Source of the DNA: Peteryoungia rhizophila
GTDB lineage: Bacteria; Pseudomonadota; Alphaproteobacteria; Rhizobiales; Rhizobiaceae
Reading direction: 5' to 3'
Assembly (NCBI RefSeq): GCF_004912145.1
Contig: NZ_STGT01000003.1
Coordinates: 372,001-436,000, forward strand
DNA length: 64,000 nucleotides
Part shown: positions 56,969 to 64,000 of the stretch, in pieces
Layout of the letters: every line of letters starts with the position of its first letter
Numbering within the stretch: the first letter of the stretch is position 1
The notes under the pieces: model-generated
Seen by the model: only the letters and a program-made list of their open reading frames with translations
What the model was told of the DNA's origin: nothing
Databases searched by the model: none
Position numbers and translations under genes: made by a program

Positions 56969-57013
56969 ATGCAGTATTTACCATCCACCAATCTGAGCCC
57001 GGTGCAGCAATGA
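56969..57013 (+). CDS. Possible 14-codon leader ORF
   Basis: MQYLPSTNLSPVQQ is preceded by AGAGGTG and ends in a TGA that overlaps the ATG of the 304-residue gene (ATGA). This suggests translational coupling in a region where the main gene has no good ribosome site of its own. The ORF is short, so this is tentative. Confidence 0.4.
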   Translation: MQYLPSTNLSPVQQ

Positions 57014-57924
57014 CCGGCGCGCAGAGAAGCAGCGGTAGCTATTTCAAGCCGCATCCCAAAAGCCGGCAGGCTTTCCTCGAAGAATGCGTGCTGATCTGGT
57101 GCGCTGGCGACGCTGACAAATCTCCTCACTGCGACGATCCCGCTTTGATGGACGCATTGAAGGCCGAGATCCGCAACAATGTGGCATCCCGATTGGGATC
57201 GGCCCCTCCCGAAACGATCGATTACTTTGCTGGCGTGGAGCTCGCAGCTTTCCGAAGCCAAGAGGTCGCCCGCTACTATTCGAACAAGCTAGACGAACTG
57301 CTGGCGCCGCGTCCGAAGAAAGGTAATCGGCGGCGCGAAGTCCCGGCGCACTTGCCGCTGAGACCGAGCCGCACGGTCATCACTTTCGTGGCCGCAGGCA
57401 TCAAGGGCCAGAACCCTACGGCGTCAAGGAACGCCATCTATTCCATGACGGCCGATCATCTGCGTGACGGCATTCCGAAGTCTGAAGCCAACCGCCGTCT
57501 AAGTATCAAGAACGTTCGCGATGCGGTCGAAAGCCACGGCCTATTCGATGACATCGAAACCATCGCTGCCCGGCATCGGCGCGAGTTTGACCGTGTGCGG
57601 ATCAAGGGAATGCCCCATGTGTGGGACTGCGGCGTCTATGACTGGATGGTCTTGGGGCGCAGGCTGGCCCGGATGCTCGACAAGGAAGACGGGTACATGT
57701 GGCCGGTTCTGTTCGAGAAGCTCATTGCCTGGCCTATGGGGTCATTCGAACGCTGCTACGCAAAGGCCAGAGCTGGCAAGCGCTTCGCCGGCCTGTACGG
57801 GGCTGACCTCGCCCGAGCGATCCACGCTGCGCTCGATCTGCGGGCCTGGGTGCTTCGAGACCTGGATGCGTCGACTGCTCACAGCCCCAAAACCGGGACT
57901 AGAACTGCGAGCTCCGCAGACTGA
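57010..57924 (+). CDS. Hypothetical protein of the element
   Basis: This 304-residue protein is not one I recognise. Visible: a helical N-terminal part (RQAFLEECVLIWCAGDADKS; DALKAEIRNNVASRLGS), then a basic linker (PRPKKGNRRREVPAHLP), a segment with AIYSMTADHLRDGIPKSEAN, and a tryptophan-rich C-terminal half (HVWDCGVYDWMVLGRRLARM; YMWPVLFEKLIAWPMGSFER). It may be a replication or regulation accessory. It lies between two HTH genes. Confidence 0.6.
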   Translation: MTGAQRSSGSYFKPHPKSRQAFLEECVLIWCAGDADKSPHCDDPALMDALKAEIRNNVASRLGSAPPETIDYFAGVELAAFRSQEVARYYSNKLDELLAPRPKKGNRRREVPAHLPLRPSRTVITFVAAGIKGQNPTASRNAIYSMTADHLRDGIPKSEANRRLSIKNVRDAVESHGLFDDIETIAARHRREFDRVRIKGMPHVWDCGVYDWMVLGRRLARMLDKEDGYMWPVLFEKLIAWPMGSFERCYAKARAGKRFAGLYGADLARAIHAALDLRAWVLRDLDASTAHSPKTGTRTASSAD

Positions 57925-57955
57925 ACCTCATCGTTCGCAGAACAGGAGACGACCC

Positions 57956-58189
57956 ATGCGCTCAATCAGCACATTGCCACCCATCGAGTTCATCACGGTC
58001 CGGGAAGCCGTGGCCCGTTCCGGCTGGTCTGCCGGCCACATTCGCAGCCTTGCCCAATGCGGCAAGCTCGAAAGCGACCGCAGCGAAGGCCGAATACTCA
58101 TTGATGCGGAATGCCTCGCGATCCTGCTCAGGGCGCGGGCAGCAAGCAAACCGAGACCGCTACTGCGGCTCGTGGTCAACAACGCATAG
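57956..58189 (+). CDS. Small helix-turn-helix (excisionase-like) protein
   Basis: This 77-residue protein has FITVREAVARSGWSAGHIRS, then LAQCGKLESDRSEGRILIDA, a MerR-type helix-turn-helix and wing of about 50 residues; it may bind DNA as a second element regulator. AACAGGAGA precedes ATG 57956. A longer frame upstream overlaps the previous gene and is rejected. Confidence 0.7.
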   Translation: MRSISTLPPIEFITVREAVARSGWSAGHIRSLAQCGKLESDRSEGRILIDAECLAILLRARAASKPRPLLRLVVNNA

Positions 58190-58203
58190 CCCAGAAAAAG
58201 CAA

Positions 58204-58232
58204 ACCCGAGCGCCTGGCAGGGCGTCTCGGGT
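58204..58232 (+). terminator. Hairpin before the primase gene
   Basis: ACCCGAG (58204-58210) pairs with CTCGGGT (58226-58232), with inner GCC/GGC pairs. No U-run follows. It may be a weak terminator or a leader structure that affects the primase start at 58251. Confidence 0.4.
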
Positions 58233-58250
58233 CTATTGAAAGCAGGTACA

Positions 58251-60941
58251 ATGAACATAGCAGAAGCCATCGAAAATCGCAATGCGCCGTTGCGGTCGCA
58301 GGGCAAGGGGCCATCATGGGAAACGAGCAAAGCCAGCGCCCTCGCGCCATCTAAACGGTCGCAAGCCGGCGCAACTGCGGCTGAATTCTTGCGAGGCTAT
58401 GACCTGACAGGCTGGCATGCTGTCGTCAGGATCAACCCCGAAACCGGCTTCACCAAGGGCAAAACCTTCGCGCCCGGTTCCTGGGGTGAGATAGCTGCCT
58501 ACATTGACGAGTGGGACGGCAAAGAGAACCTGTATTTTTCGGTGAACTCTCCGAAGCCCAACAGCGCCGACGGAAAGCTGTCAAAGGACGATATCGCCTT
58601 TATCCGCGCCGTGTTCGTGGACAAAGACCCCGACAAATCGCTTCCATTCCCCGAGGCGCGCACCGAGCTAGAGCAGTACGTCCCGCATGTGCTGAAGCAT
58701 AGCATGCGGCCGAGTATCACCCTCGACAGCGGCGGCGGCTTTCAGTTTCTTTGGAAGCTGGCCGAAAAGCTCGACGCCGCGACCTTTCAGAAAGCGGTTG
58801 AAGAGCAAGGGCGGGGCCTCGCGGCTCTGTTCGTTGGCGACAGCGTGCAGAATATCGATCGCATTCTGAGATTGCCGGGGACGCAGAATATACCCGACGC
58901 CAAAAAGCGAGCTCGTGGGCGAACAACGGTATTGATCGCTAGGGTGGTGGATACCCACGAAGCGACATTTACGCTCGACCGTCTTGCGGCATATGCGCCT
59001 CCGCTTCAGAAGCCGGAGCGAGAGGCCGACACGGATAAGCTCGTGTCTGAGGCTTCGGCAGAGATCGACATGGGCCTCGCTCGTGCGTCGGTCTATTACA
59101 CCGATCTGCCCGACGAATTGCGCAGCAAGTTCGAAAGGGCTCTGAATCAACACCCTCGACTGAAAGATATCTGGAACGGCGACGCCAGTTCTCTGTACGG
59201 TCCCGACAGCAGCAAATCCGGTTTTCGCTTCAGCTTGGCGAAGGGCCTGGGCTACTGCGCGGATGTCCAATTCACAGCCCAAGACTTCGCTGATCTCATC
59301 CACGTGTGGGACCAGCAGAACGATGCCCTCGACGACATCACCAAATACAAGCTTTCGCGGGATTGGGGCCGCGGCGCCGCGCCGATCATTGCTGAGCGGA
59401 CGGGCTACTTCGAGGAAGTTCGGGAAAGCACTTCAGACTGGCCGGACCCGCTCGACATCTTTGGCGATGAAGACCCTATGGATTTGGGCAGCTTGCCCGA
59501 TGATGCGCTGCCGCCGATCATCGATCGGTTCGCCCAATCCGAAGCCCGACGCAAGGGCGTCCCCCTCGCCTTTGCCGCATCAGCCGCGATCGGCGTCACA
59601 GCCGCCGCAATTGGGGCCTCGCTGCGCATTCAGGTCAAGCAGCGGGACACTGGCTGGACCGAGCCCGCATCGTTGTGGCTCGCGCTTGTTGCTGATCCGG
59701 GGCGAGTAAAGACACCGACGATCGGTGCGGCAACCCGACCGCTTCAGGAGATCGACAGCGAGTTCTATCGGAAGTTCAAGGCGCGCCGCGACATCTGGAC
59801 CGCTCAGGCCCAAGCCCACAAGAAGGGCAAGGGCGCACCCCCGCCGGGTGACGCGCCGATCGTGCGCCGCATCGCGGTCGATGACGTGACCTTCGAAATG
59901 CAAGCCCGCATTCACGCGGATAACCCGCGCGGATTGCTCCGCACCCCCGACGAGTTGATGGGCTTCTTCGGCAGCTTCGGAGCATACAAGGCCAGCGGCG
60001 ACGGAGATCGGACCCAGATGCTGCGGCTTTTCGATGGTGGCTCGATCATGCTCGATCGTGTCGGCGCTGGCTCGATCCGCGCTGAGCAGGCCCTGATGGG
60101 CATTGTGGCCGGTACGCAACCGGAGAAGATCGCGAAGGCCGTTCGGGACCTGGGCGCGGACGGCATGTTGCAGCGGTTCCTGTTCGTCCTGGACGATGGC
60201 AAGGCCCGCAAGAGCGTCGATGAAGCGCCCGACGAGAGAGCCGCCGCCGGCTATCGCGCCCTTCTTCGGGAACTGGCAACAGCCGAATACAGCAATGCGC
60301 CGGCGGTGCGGATGGATGAGGCCGCGCAGGAGCTGTTCAACGAGACCGCCGAGAACATCGACGGGCTGAAAGGCGTCGTCGGAATGCCGCTCGCCTGGCA
60401 GGGGCATATCCAGAAGTGGGGCAAGTTCCTGCCGCGGCTGGTTCTGACGTTTCACTGCATCGATATGTTCGCGCTCTATGGCTGCATAGATCCCACAGCC
60501 ACGATTGACAGAATGTCCGTCGAGCGCGCCGGCAACTTCGCCCGGTTCCTGCTTCGCCACTCGATGACGTTCTATCGGCAGTATTTCGATCTCGGGCAGG
60601 ACGTCGAAGAAAGCCAATGGTTCGCGGGCTACCTGCTGACACATCCCGAGGTGAGCAGCGTCGATCACCGAACGCTTTACGACGCGCGGAAGAGCTTGCG
60701 GGGAGATGCCAATCGGCGGCTCCGTGCTCGCATCCTGAAGGATCTCGAAAGCGTTGGCTGGCTCAGGACCGCCGAACAAGGAACGGACGGCCCAGCCCGT
60801 TGCAGCGTCAATCCCACGATCCACGCCCGGTTTGCAGCCCGCGCTGAGTGGGAGCGTAGGGACAGAGAGACTAAGCGGGCGGCTATCGAGAAGTCCGCTC
60901 AGGCTAAAAACTGGCTGACGGACGAAACGTCCGGAAAATAG
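58251..60941 (+). CDS. Primase-like N-terminus fused to DUF3987 ATPase-like domain
   Basis: This protein of 896 residues is probably the element's replication protein. Its first part looks like a RepB/prim-pol domain: VFVDKDPD (acidic site D124, D126), SGGGFQFLWKL (about 160-170), and NIDRILRLPGTQN (about 201-213). Its second part has the DUF3987 helicase-like pattern, with a Walker-A-like loop that reads ADPGRVKT (481-488) instead of a standard GKS/T loop, and then PDELMGFF and GIVAGTQPEKIAK. A C-terminal helical region ends the protein. ATG 58251 is chosen; the longer frame adds low-complexity sequence. Confidence 0.8.
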   Translation: MNIAEAIENRNAPLRSQGKGPSWETSKASALAPSKRSQAGATAAEFLRGYDLTGWHAVVRINPETGFTKGKTFAPGSWGEIAAYIDEWDGKENLYFSVNSPKPNSADGKLSKDDIAFIRAVFVDKDPDKSLPFPEARTELEQYVPHVLKHSMRPSITLDSGGGFQFLWKLAEKLDAATFQKAVEEQGRGLAALFVGDSVQNIDRILRLPGTQNIPDAKKRARGRTTVLIARVVDTHEATFTLDRLAAYAPPLQKPEREADTDKLVSEASAEIDMGLARASVYYTDLPDELRSKFERALNQHPRLKDIWNGDASSLYGPDSSKSGFRFSLAKGLGYCADVQFTAQDFADLIHVWDQQNDALDDITKYKLSRDWGRGAAPIIAERTGYFEEVRESTSDWPDPLDIFGDEDPMDLGSLPDDALPPIIDRFAQSEARRKGVPLAFAASAAIGVTAAAIGASLRIQVKQRDTGWTEPASLWLALVADPGRVKTPTIGAATRPLQEIDSEFYRKFKARRDIWTAQAQAHKKGKGAPPPGDAPIVRRIAVDDVTFEMQARIHADNPRGLLRTPDELMGFFGSFGAYKASGDGDRTQMLRLFDGGSIMLDRVGAGSIRAEQALMGIVAGTQPEKIAKAVRDLGADGMLQRFLFVLDDGKARKSVDEAPDERAAAGYRALLRELATAEYSNAPAVRMDEAAQELFNETAENIDGLKGVVGMPLAWQGHIQKWGKFLPRLVLTFHCIDMFALYGCIDPTATIDRMSVERAGNFARFLLRHSMTFYRQYFDLGQDVEESQWFAGYLLTHPEVSSVDHRTLYDARKSLRGDANRRLRARILKDLESVGWLRTAEQGTDGPARCSVNPTIHARFAARAEWERRDRETKRAAIEKSAQAKNWLTDETSGK

Positions 60942-60953
60942 GAGACATTTAAC

Positions 60954-61232
60954 ATGACCAGACAGGGTTTTGCGGCAAATGCGGCTTGTGTGCGCGGTAT
61001 AGAAATTGCTTTTCCTCCTTCTTCTTCACTCTTCATTCCCGCAAGTCCCTTGGGAACTAATTGGAGATGTAAAGATCTAACCGCGCGCGCAAGCCGCAAT
61101 TGCCGCAGCGTTTCGAGGGCGGTTTGGTCTGGACATTTTGTCGGCTGGCTCTGTGGCGCGATCCGTTCAGGACGCTCAGGCCGCGATAATCCATGGAACC
61201 GCTTCCAGAAACAGGGGGCGGGAAATGGCTGA
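60954..61232 (+). CDS. Small ORF of uncertain reality
   Basis: AGGAG at 60942-60946 lies 7 bases before an ATG that opens 92 codons with no recognisable domain (Arg/Ser/Cys-rich, ending GAGNG). Composition does not look strongly protein-like and no homology can be judged. It fills the gap between the primase and the next gene and overlaps that gene by 8 bases. Confidence 0.3.
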   Translation: MTRQGFAANAACVRGIEIAFPPSSSLFIPASPLGTNWRCKDLTARASRNCRSVSRAVWSGHFVGWLCGAIRSGRSGRDNPWNRFQKQGAGNG

Positions 61233-61812
61233 GCGCACACCGAGGCAAAAAGCTTGGGCAAGCCATGGGCTCAAAGAAGTCGGTCGCGCCGTGCTTCGCC
61301 GCTTCAATTCCGAGATCCGCCCGCACCTACCGAAGTGCAACGGAACAAGCCGATCGACTGGCGAGCCGTGCAGAAACCTGGCGGTCCCCGGAAAGCAGAA
61401 ATGTCGTTGGCATGGTGGTGCCGTCCCGTCCGGTGACGACTGGCACAAGATGCAATACCCCGCCGCGACCTCGAAGGACTGGCAACGCAAGCTGAATGAA
61501 AAGCTCAAGCGAGCCGAACGAAATCGCCGCAGGAGGGAACGGCGCCTGGAGAAGATGTCTCCCGAAGCTCGCGCCAAACACCAAGAATGGCAGCGCACTC
61601 ATAAGCCTGGGGCAAAGGCTGAGCGGCAGCGGAGACGCGCCGACCGCAAAGCCGCAGAGGAATTTAAGGTATTGGCTGAACAGCCCGAGCGTATCGCTTC
61701 GCCGGAACTGGCGGCACTACAAGCGCAAGCGGCCTATCTGGAGGCCGAGCGCGATCGATACCGGGCCTTGGCCCAGGCAGAACGGCAACCGACAACAGGG
61801 GCTTTCGATTAA
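61225..61812 (+). CDS. HGG-motif (Cys/His cluster) phage-type protein
   Basis: This 195-residue protein has a zinc-type cluster CNGTSRSTGEPCRNLAVPGK followed by QKCRWHGG (C38, C49, C60, H63), a motif found in small phage and island proteins near terminases. The rest is highly basic and helical (ERNRRRRERRLEKM; AERQRRRADRKAAEEF), suggesting nucleic-acid binding. ATG 61225 follows a GGGGGCGGG stretch. Function is not established. Confidence 0.7.
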   Translation: MAERTPRQKAWASHGLKEVGRAVLRRFNSEIRPHLPKCNGTSRSTGEPCRNLAVPGKQKCRWHGGAVPSGDDWHKMQYPAATSKDWQRKLNEKLKRAERNRRRRERRLEKMSPEARAKHQEWQRTHKPGAKAERQRRRADRKAAEEFKVLAEQPERIASPELAALQAQAAYLEAERDRYRALAQAERQPTTGAFD

Positions 61813-61813
61813 G

Positions 61814-62134
61814 ATGACAGTCGAGCACGATGACGAAGACGCGGCCCGCATGCGGGCGATCAGAAAACTACGCAGCCGCGGCCTGGAGGTGGCAATAGAT
61901 GCCTTGATCGATCTGGCCTCTGATAAGTCGGCGCCGGCCAACAGCCGAGCCGCCGCAGCGAGCGCATTGGCGCGAGGAAACGGGCTCTATGGGACCACGA
62001 GCAACGAGCCGCGCAAAGCACTTCACGAGATGAGCGCTGAGGAACTGAAGCGGGAAGCTGACGAGATCGAGCGCGAACGGCGTGAATTCCTCGCGCTGAT
62101 GGAAGCCGGGGCCGAGGGCAGCGTTTTCGAATGA
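61814..62134 (+). CDS. Small helical protein, possibly small-terminase-like
   Basis: This 106-residue protein begins MTVEHDDEDAARMRAIRKLR, has LEVAIDALIDLASDKSAPAN and SRAAAASALARGNGLYG, and ends with an acidic helix (AEELKREADEIERERREFLA). The helix-turn-helix-like first half and coiled second half, plus position after the HGG protein, recall small terminase subunits, but no motif is decisive. It begins one base after the previous stop. Confidence 0.45.
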   Translation: MTVEHDDEDAARMRAIRKLRSRGLEVAIDALIDLASDKSAPANSRAAAASALARGNGLYGTTSNEPRKALHEMSAEELKREADEIERERREFLALMEAGAEGSVFE

Positions 62135-62155
62135 GAGTGGCGGTTGCTGCCTCCT

Positions 62156-62920
62156 TCAGATCTTCGAGCTCTTCAGCTTGTCGGTGCCGGTCCAGGCCGC
62201 ACCGCCACCTCTTCCCACACTTTCAACCCAACCACCTTCCCGCAAATGCAGCATTAAGGCGCGTAGGGCCAGCCGCTTCATCTTAGGTACTAGCGGGCTG
62301 AGGTCCTTCAATTGCATCGGTTCACTTCGGCCAATCGCCTTGAGTATCTTTCGAGCATCCGCCGACTTGTGAAGGTCTGCTATCCGCTCCATTCGCGCCG
62401 CTCGGGTCCTGGCGTGATAGCGTTCGGTTGGCGTCGGTGTGGTCAGTTGCGAAAGCCCCGGTGTTTCCAGCGGCGCAGGCTGCGCGGATTCACCGATGGC
62501 TTTGATCGGTGCGCGCATCTGCGCAACGCGCTCTCGCACCACGCTGTGCGGCTGGTATCCAGCCCAGGAAGCTCGGTGCTTGCGGCGTTTGCCTTCCCGT
62601 ATCTCAACCAGCCATGAGCGATTTGGGTCAGTTTCGGGAGAGTGAATGCCGCCGAAGACGTGATCGAGGACATCTAGAGCTGCACTCGACGCCGATTTGT
62701 CACTTGGGATGTTGTCTGCGGCCGAAAGGGCGTCGGCGAGGCTCAAAGTGTAAATGCTGAGCGCCCGCGCTTTTCCTTCTGTATCGAGGCCCGGTCGCGA
62801 ATAGGCGTCTTGCAGCATCACCTGCACCCCACATGTCACAAGGGCTATGAACTCTTCGCGCTTCGCCTGTTCTGCGTCGAGATCTATGCGCCGAGCCACT
62901 GCAAACCCGTTGCAAGCCAT
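62156..62920 (-). CDS. Hypothetical protein of the element
   Basis: This 254-residue protein is not recognised. It has a helical first half (EQAKREEFIALVTCGVQVML; SIYTLSLADALSAADNIPS) and a C-terminal winged-helix-like region (RKILKAIGRSEPMQLKDLSP; RLALRALMLHLREGGWVESV). It may be a DNA-binding regulator. It runs opposite to the replication genes and overlaps the membrane-protein gene by 37 bases. Confidence 0.55.
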   Translation of the reverse strand: MACNGFAVARRIDLDAEQAKREEFIALVTCGVQVMLQDAYSRPGLDTEGKARALSIYTLSLADALSAADNIPSDKSASSAALDVLDHVFGGIHSPETDPNRSWLVEIREGKRRKHRASWAGYQPHSVVRERVAQMRAPIKAIGESAQPAPLETPGLSQLTTPTPTERYHARTRAARMERIADLHKSADARKILKAIGRSEPMQLKDLSPLVPKMKRLALRALMLHLREGGWVESVGRGGGAAWTGTDKLKSSKI

Positions 62921-63270
62921 GGCTTCAGCAAAAGACCCGCGACGGCTGCCAGCACCGCCAAACCGATGGCGGCTGATGGGCCAAACAGTTCGAACTTCAG
63001 TTCATCGCGAAAGCCCGCTGAGGGCCGCGTGTCCATGATCTTTGACGCGACCTCGTCACGGGCCGCTACGGCGCCGAGGATGGTATCAGCGAGCTCGCCG
63101 GCAAGCCGTTCGACCAGTATCAGAGCAGCCGAGAACGCAAGGGCGAAGGGTGCGGGGATGGCGGCCCAGATCACACAATGGGCAAGGAAAGCCAGTCCTA
63201 CATAAACGACGCCACGCGCCTGGCGTGACGCGATCGTGTTCGAGACCAGATTATCGGGCATGTGGGCCAT
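62884..63270 (-). CDS. Hypothetical membrane protein
   Basis: This 128-residue protein has two or three hydrophobic segments (VVYVGLAFLAHCVIWAAIPA, PFALAFSAALILVERLA, AAIGLAVLAAVAGLLLKPWL). ATG 63270 (MAHMPDNLV) is preceded by GGAAAGG; an ATG at 63336 adds residues without a ribosome site. No family recognised. Confidence 0.55.
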   Translation of the reverse strand: MAHMPDNLVSNTIASRQARGVVYVGLAFLAHCVIWAAIPAPFALAFSAALILVERLAGELADTILGAVAARDEVASKIMDTRPSAGFRDELKFELFGPSAAIGLAVLAAVAGLLLKPWLATGLQWLGA

Positions 63271-63373
63271 AGCAGACGCCTTTCCAGGTTGTGGCGCTGC
63301 TGCAAAATGCCCTTGTGGGCGCGTTTCGTCAATCAACGCGCCCGGAACAGGGTAAAAGGCGTTGAGGCAGAGG

Positions 63374-64000
63374 CTACAGGCCCCACTCGCTCAGGTTCTT
63401 ATCAGCCGCAGCGGGATCGGACCGGATCCGCATAACTGTTTGCCGCGTCAGTCCGGTTTCGTCGGCGATTGCCGTTACCCCCGCGTCTTCTGCCAGCATC
63501 TCGATCACTCTCGCCAGTGTCTTTCGATCGAAACTCGGCTTTCGGCCCCGGTACACCTTCGTTCGCTGCGCGGCTTCCGCCTTGGCATGCTCAATTCCGG
63601 CCTTCTGGGCTATCTTGAGCGCTTCCGCCTGCGCTTGGGCCGACGCAGCCATGAAGGCAATCATTGCGTCCCTGACAGCCATCTGCATGGGGTCTTTCGT
63701 CGACCCGTCAAAGGTCAGGCCGTTGATCACGGTCTTGATCACGACCCCTTGGGCCATGAATTCGCGGATCGTCTCTGTCACGTCCGCATAGTTTCGCCCG
63801 AGCCGATCCACCCAGCGGACCACGAGAATATCACCGTCCCGCAGCATATCGAAAAGCCTTCGCCCTTCGGGCCGATCCCGCATTTTTACGTTCACACCTG
63901 AAACGCCGTGATCGGCAACGACGCGGTCAAAGACAAAGCCCGCCTTCTCGGCTTGGGTCTGCTGATGGTCGAGGGTCTGCTCGGTGGTGGAGACTCGGCA
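63374..64000 (-). CDS. Serine recombinase (resolvase/invertase), N-terminus outside window
   Basis: The frame is open to the window edge; the visible 208 residues begin CRVSTTEQTLDHQQTQAEKA, which includes the catalytic serine motif RVST. The core continues with DMLRDGDILVVRWVDRLGRN, the E-helix QMAVRDAMIAFMAASAQAQ, and a C-terminal helix-turn-helix (DRKTLARVIEMLAEDAGVTA; GLTRQTVMRIR). It is a Pin/Tn3-type resolvase. It is intact as far as seen. Confidence 0.92.
   Translation of the reverse strand, partial: CRVSTTEQTLDHQQTQAEKAGFVFDRVVADHGVSGVNVKMRDRPEGRRLFDMLRDGDILVVRWVDRLGRNYADVTETIREFMAQGVVIKTVINGLTFDGSTKDPMQMAVRDAMIAFMAASAQAQAEALKIAQKAGIEHAKAEAAQRTKVYRGRKPSFDRKTLARVIEMLAEDAGVTAIADETGLTRQTVMRIRSDPAAADKNLSEWGL

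Larger units (their letters stand above)
54920..64000. mobile_element. Integrative element in tRNA-Thr (continues past the window)
   Basis: The element begins at the tRNA-Thr 3' fragment. It carries a tyrosine integrase pointing to the attachment site, regulators with an operator array, a primase-like replication protein, phage-type small proteins and a serine recombinase. No capsid, portal or conjugation genes are seen. The right end and the restored tRNA lie beyond 64000. It could be a phage satellite, an integrative island or the early part of a prophage. Confidence 0.8.

Noticed and set aside
61496-61813. Long N-terminal extension of the 106-residue small protein
   Set aside because: The extension reads through the HGG-motif gene in another frame; the ATG directly after that gene's stop is the better start.

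Overview
The window is a chromosomal segment of an alphaproteobacterium of the Rhizobiales, most likely Rhizobiaceae (Rhizobium/Agrobacterium/Neorhizobium type). The evidence is the gene order of the large translation/transcription cluster, two tuf copies, no rpsD between rpsK and rpoA, a long zinc-free S14, a Cys4-lid adenylate kinase, and promoters of the CTTGNN-N17-(C/T)TANNN kind. I assign the organism from these traits only, not from a database match.

Region 1 (1-13950) is mixed metabolism. It holds the tail of an LprI-like protein, a decayed MNT-type nucleotidyltransferase, a glutathione S-transferase, a LysR regulator divergent from a BBOX-type dioxygenase plus class II aldolase pair, a VOC protein, a membrane acyltransferase, ilvD, an anchored thermonuclease, the MsrPQ methionine sulfoxide reductase system, two membrane DUF proteins (DUF2809, DUF817), and a DGPF/YCII + VOC + ECF42-type sigma factor operon with a matching promoter motif.

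Region 2 (13982-49733) is the ribosomal superoperon, almost all on the minus strand. Read in the direction of transcription it runs tRNA-Trp, secE, nusG, rplK, rplA, rplJ, rplL, rpoB, rpoC; then rpsL, rpsG, fusA, tufA; then rpsJ, rplC, rplD, rplW, rplB, rpsS, rplV, rpsC, rplP, rpmC, rpsQ; then rplN, rplX, rplE, rpsN, rpsH, rplF, rplR, rpsE, rpmD, rplO, secY, adk; then rpsM, rpsK, rpoA, rplQ. The wider gaps are not empty. They carry candidate promoters and strong hairpins or terminators, several at places that match classical operon boundaries (str, S10, spc, alpha, rplKAJL-rpoBC). A second tuf copy, led by tRNA-Tyr and tRNA-Gly, lies at 48558-50137. The 197 bases at 48307-48503 and the rpoB-rpoC gap (38779-38976) hold nothing I can name beyond short inverted repeats.

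Region 3 (50344-54837) has rlmB, a two-gene glucosyl/mannosyl-3-phosphoglycerate synthase/phosphatase unit (a probable compatible-solute pathway), a membrane protein and an exported MliC-domain protein.

Region 4 (54920-64000, running off the end) is an integrated mobile element. A 3' half of a tRNA-Thr(UGU) gene sits directly beside a tyrosine integrase. It is followed by a ribbon-helix-helix regulator, a repeat-array operator, two small helix-turn-helix proteins, an unknown 304-residue protein with a possible 14-codon leader ORF, a large primase/DUF3987 replication protein, a Cys/His-motif phage-type protein, a possible small-terminase-like protein, two minus-strand accessory proteins and a serine recombinase cut by the window edge. 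The layout resembles phage satellites or integrative islands (integrase, AlpA-like regulator, primase) and is the least ordinary part of the window.
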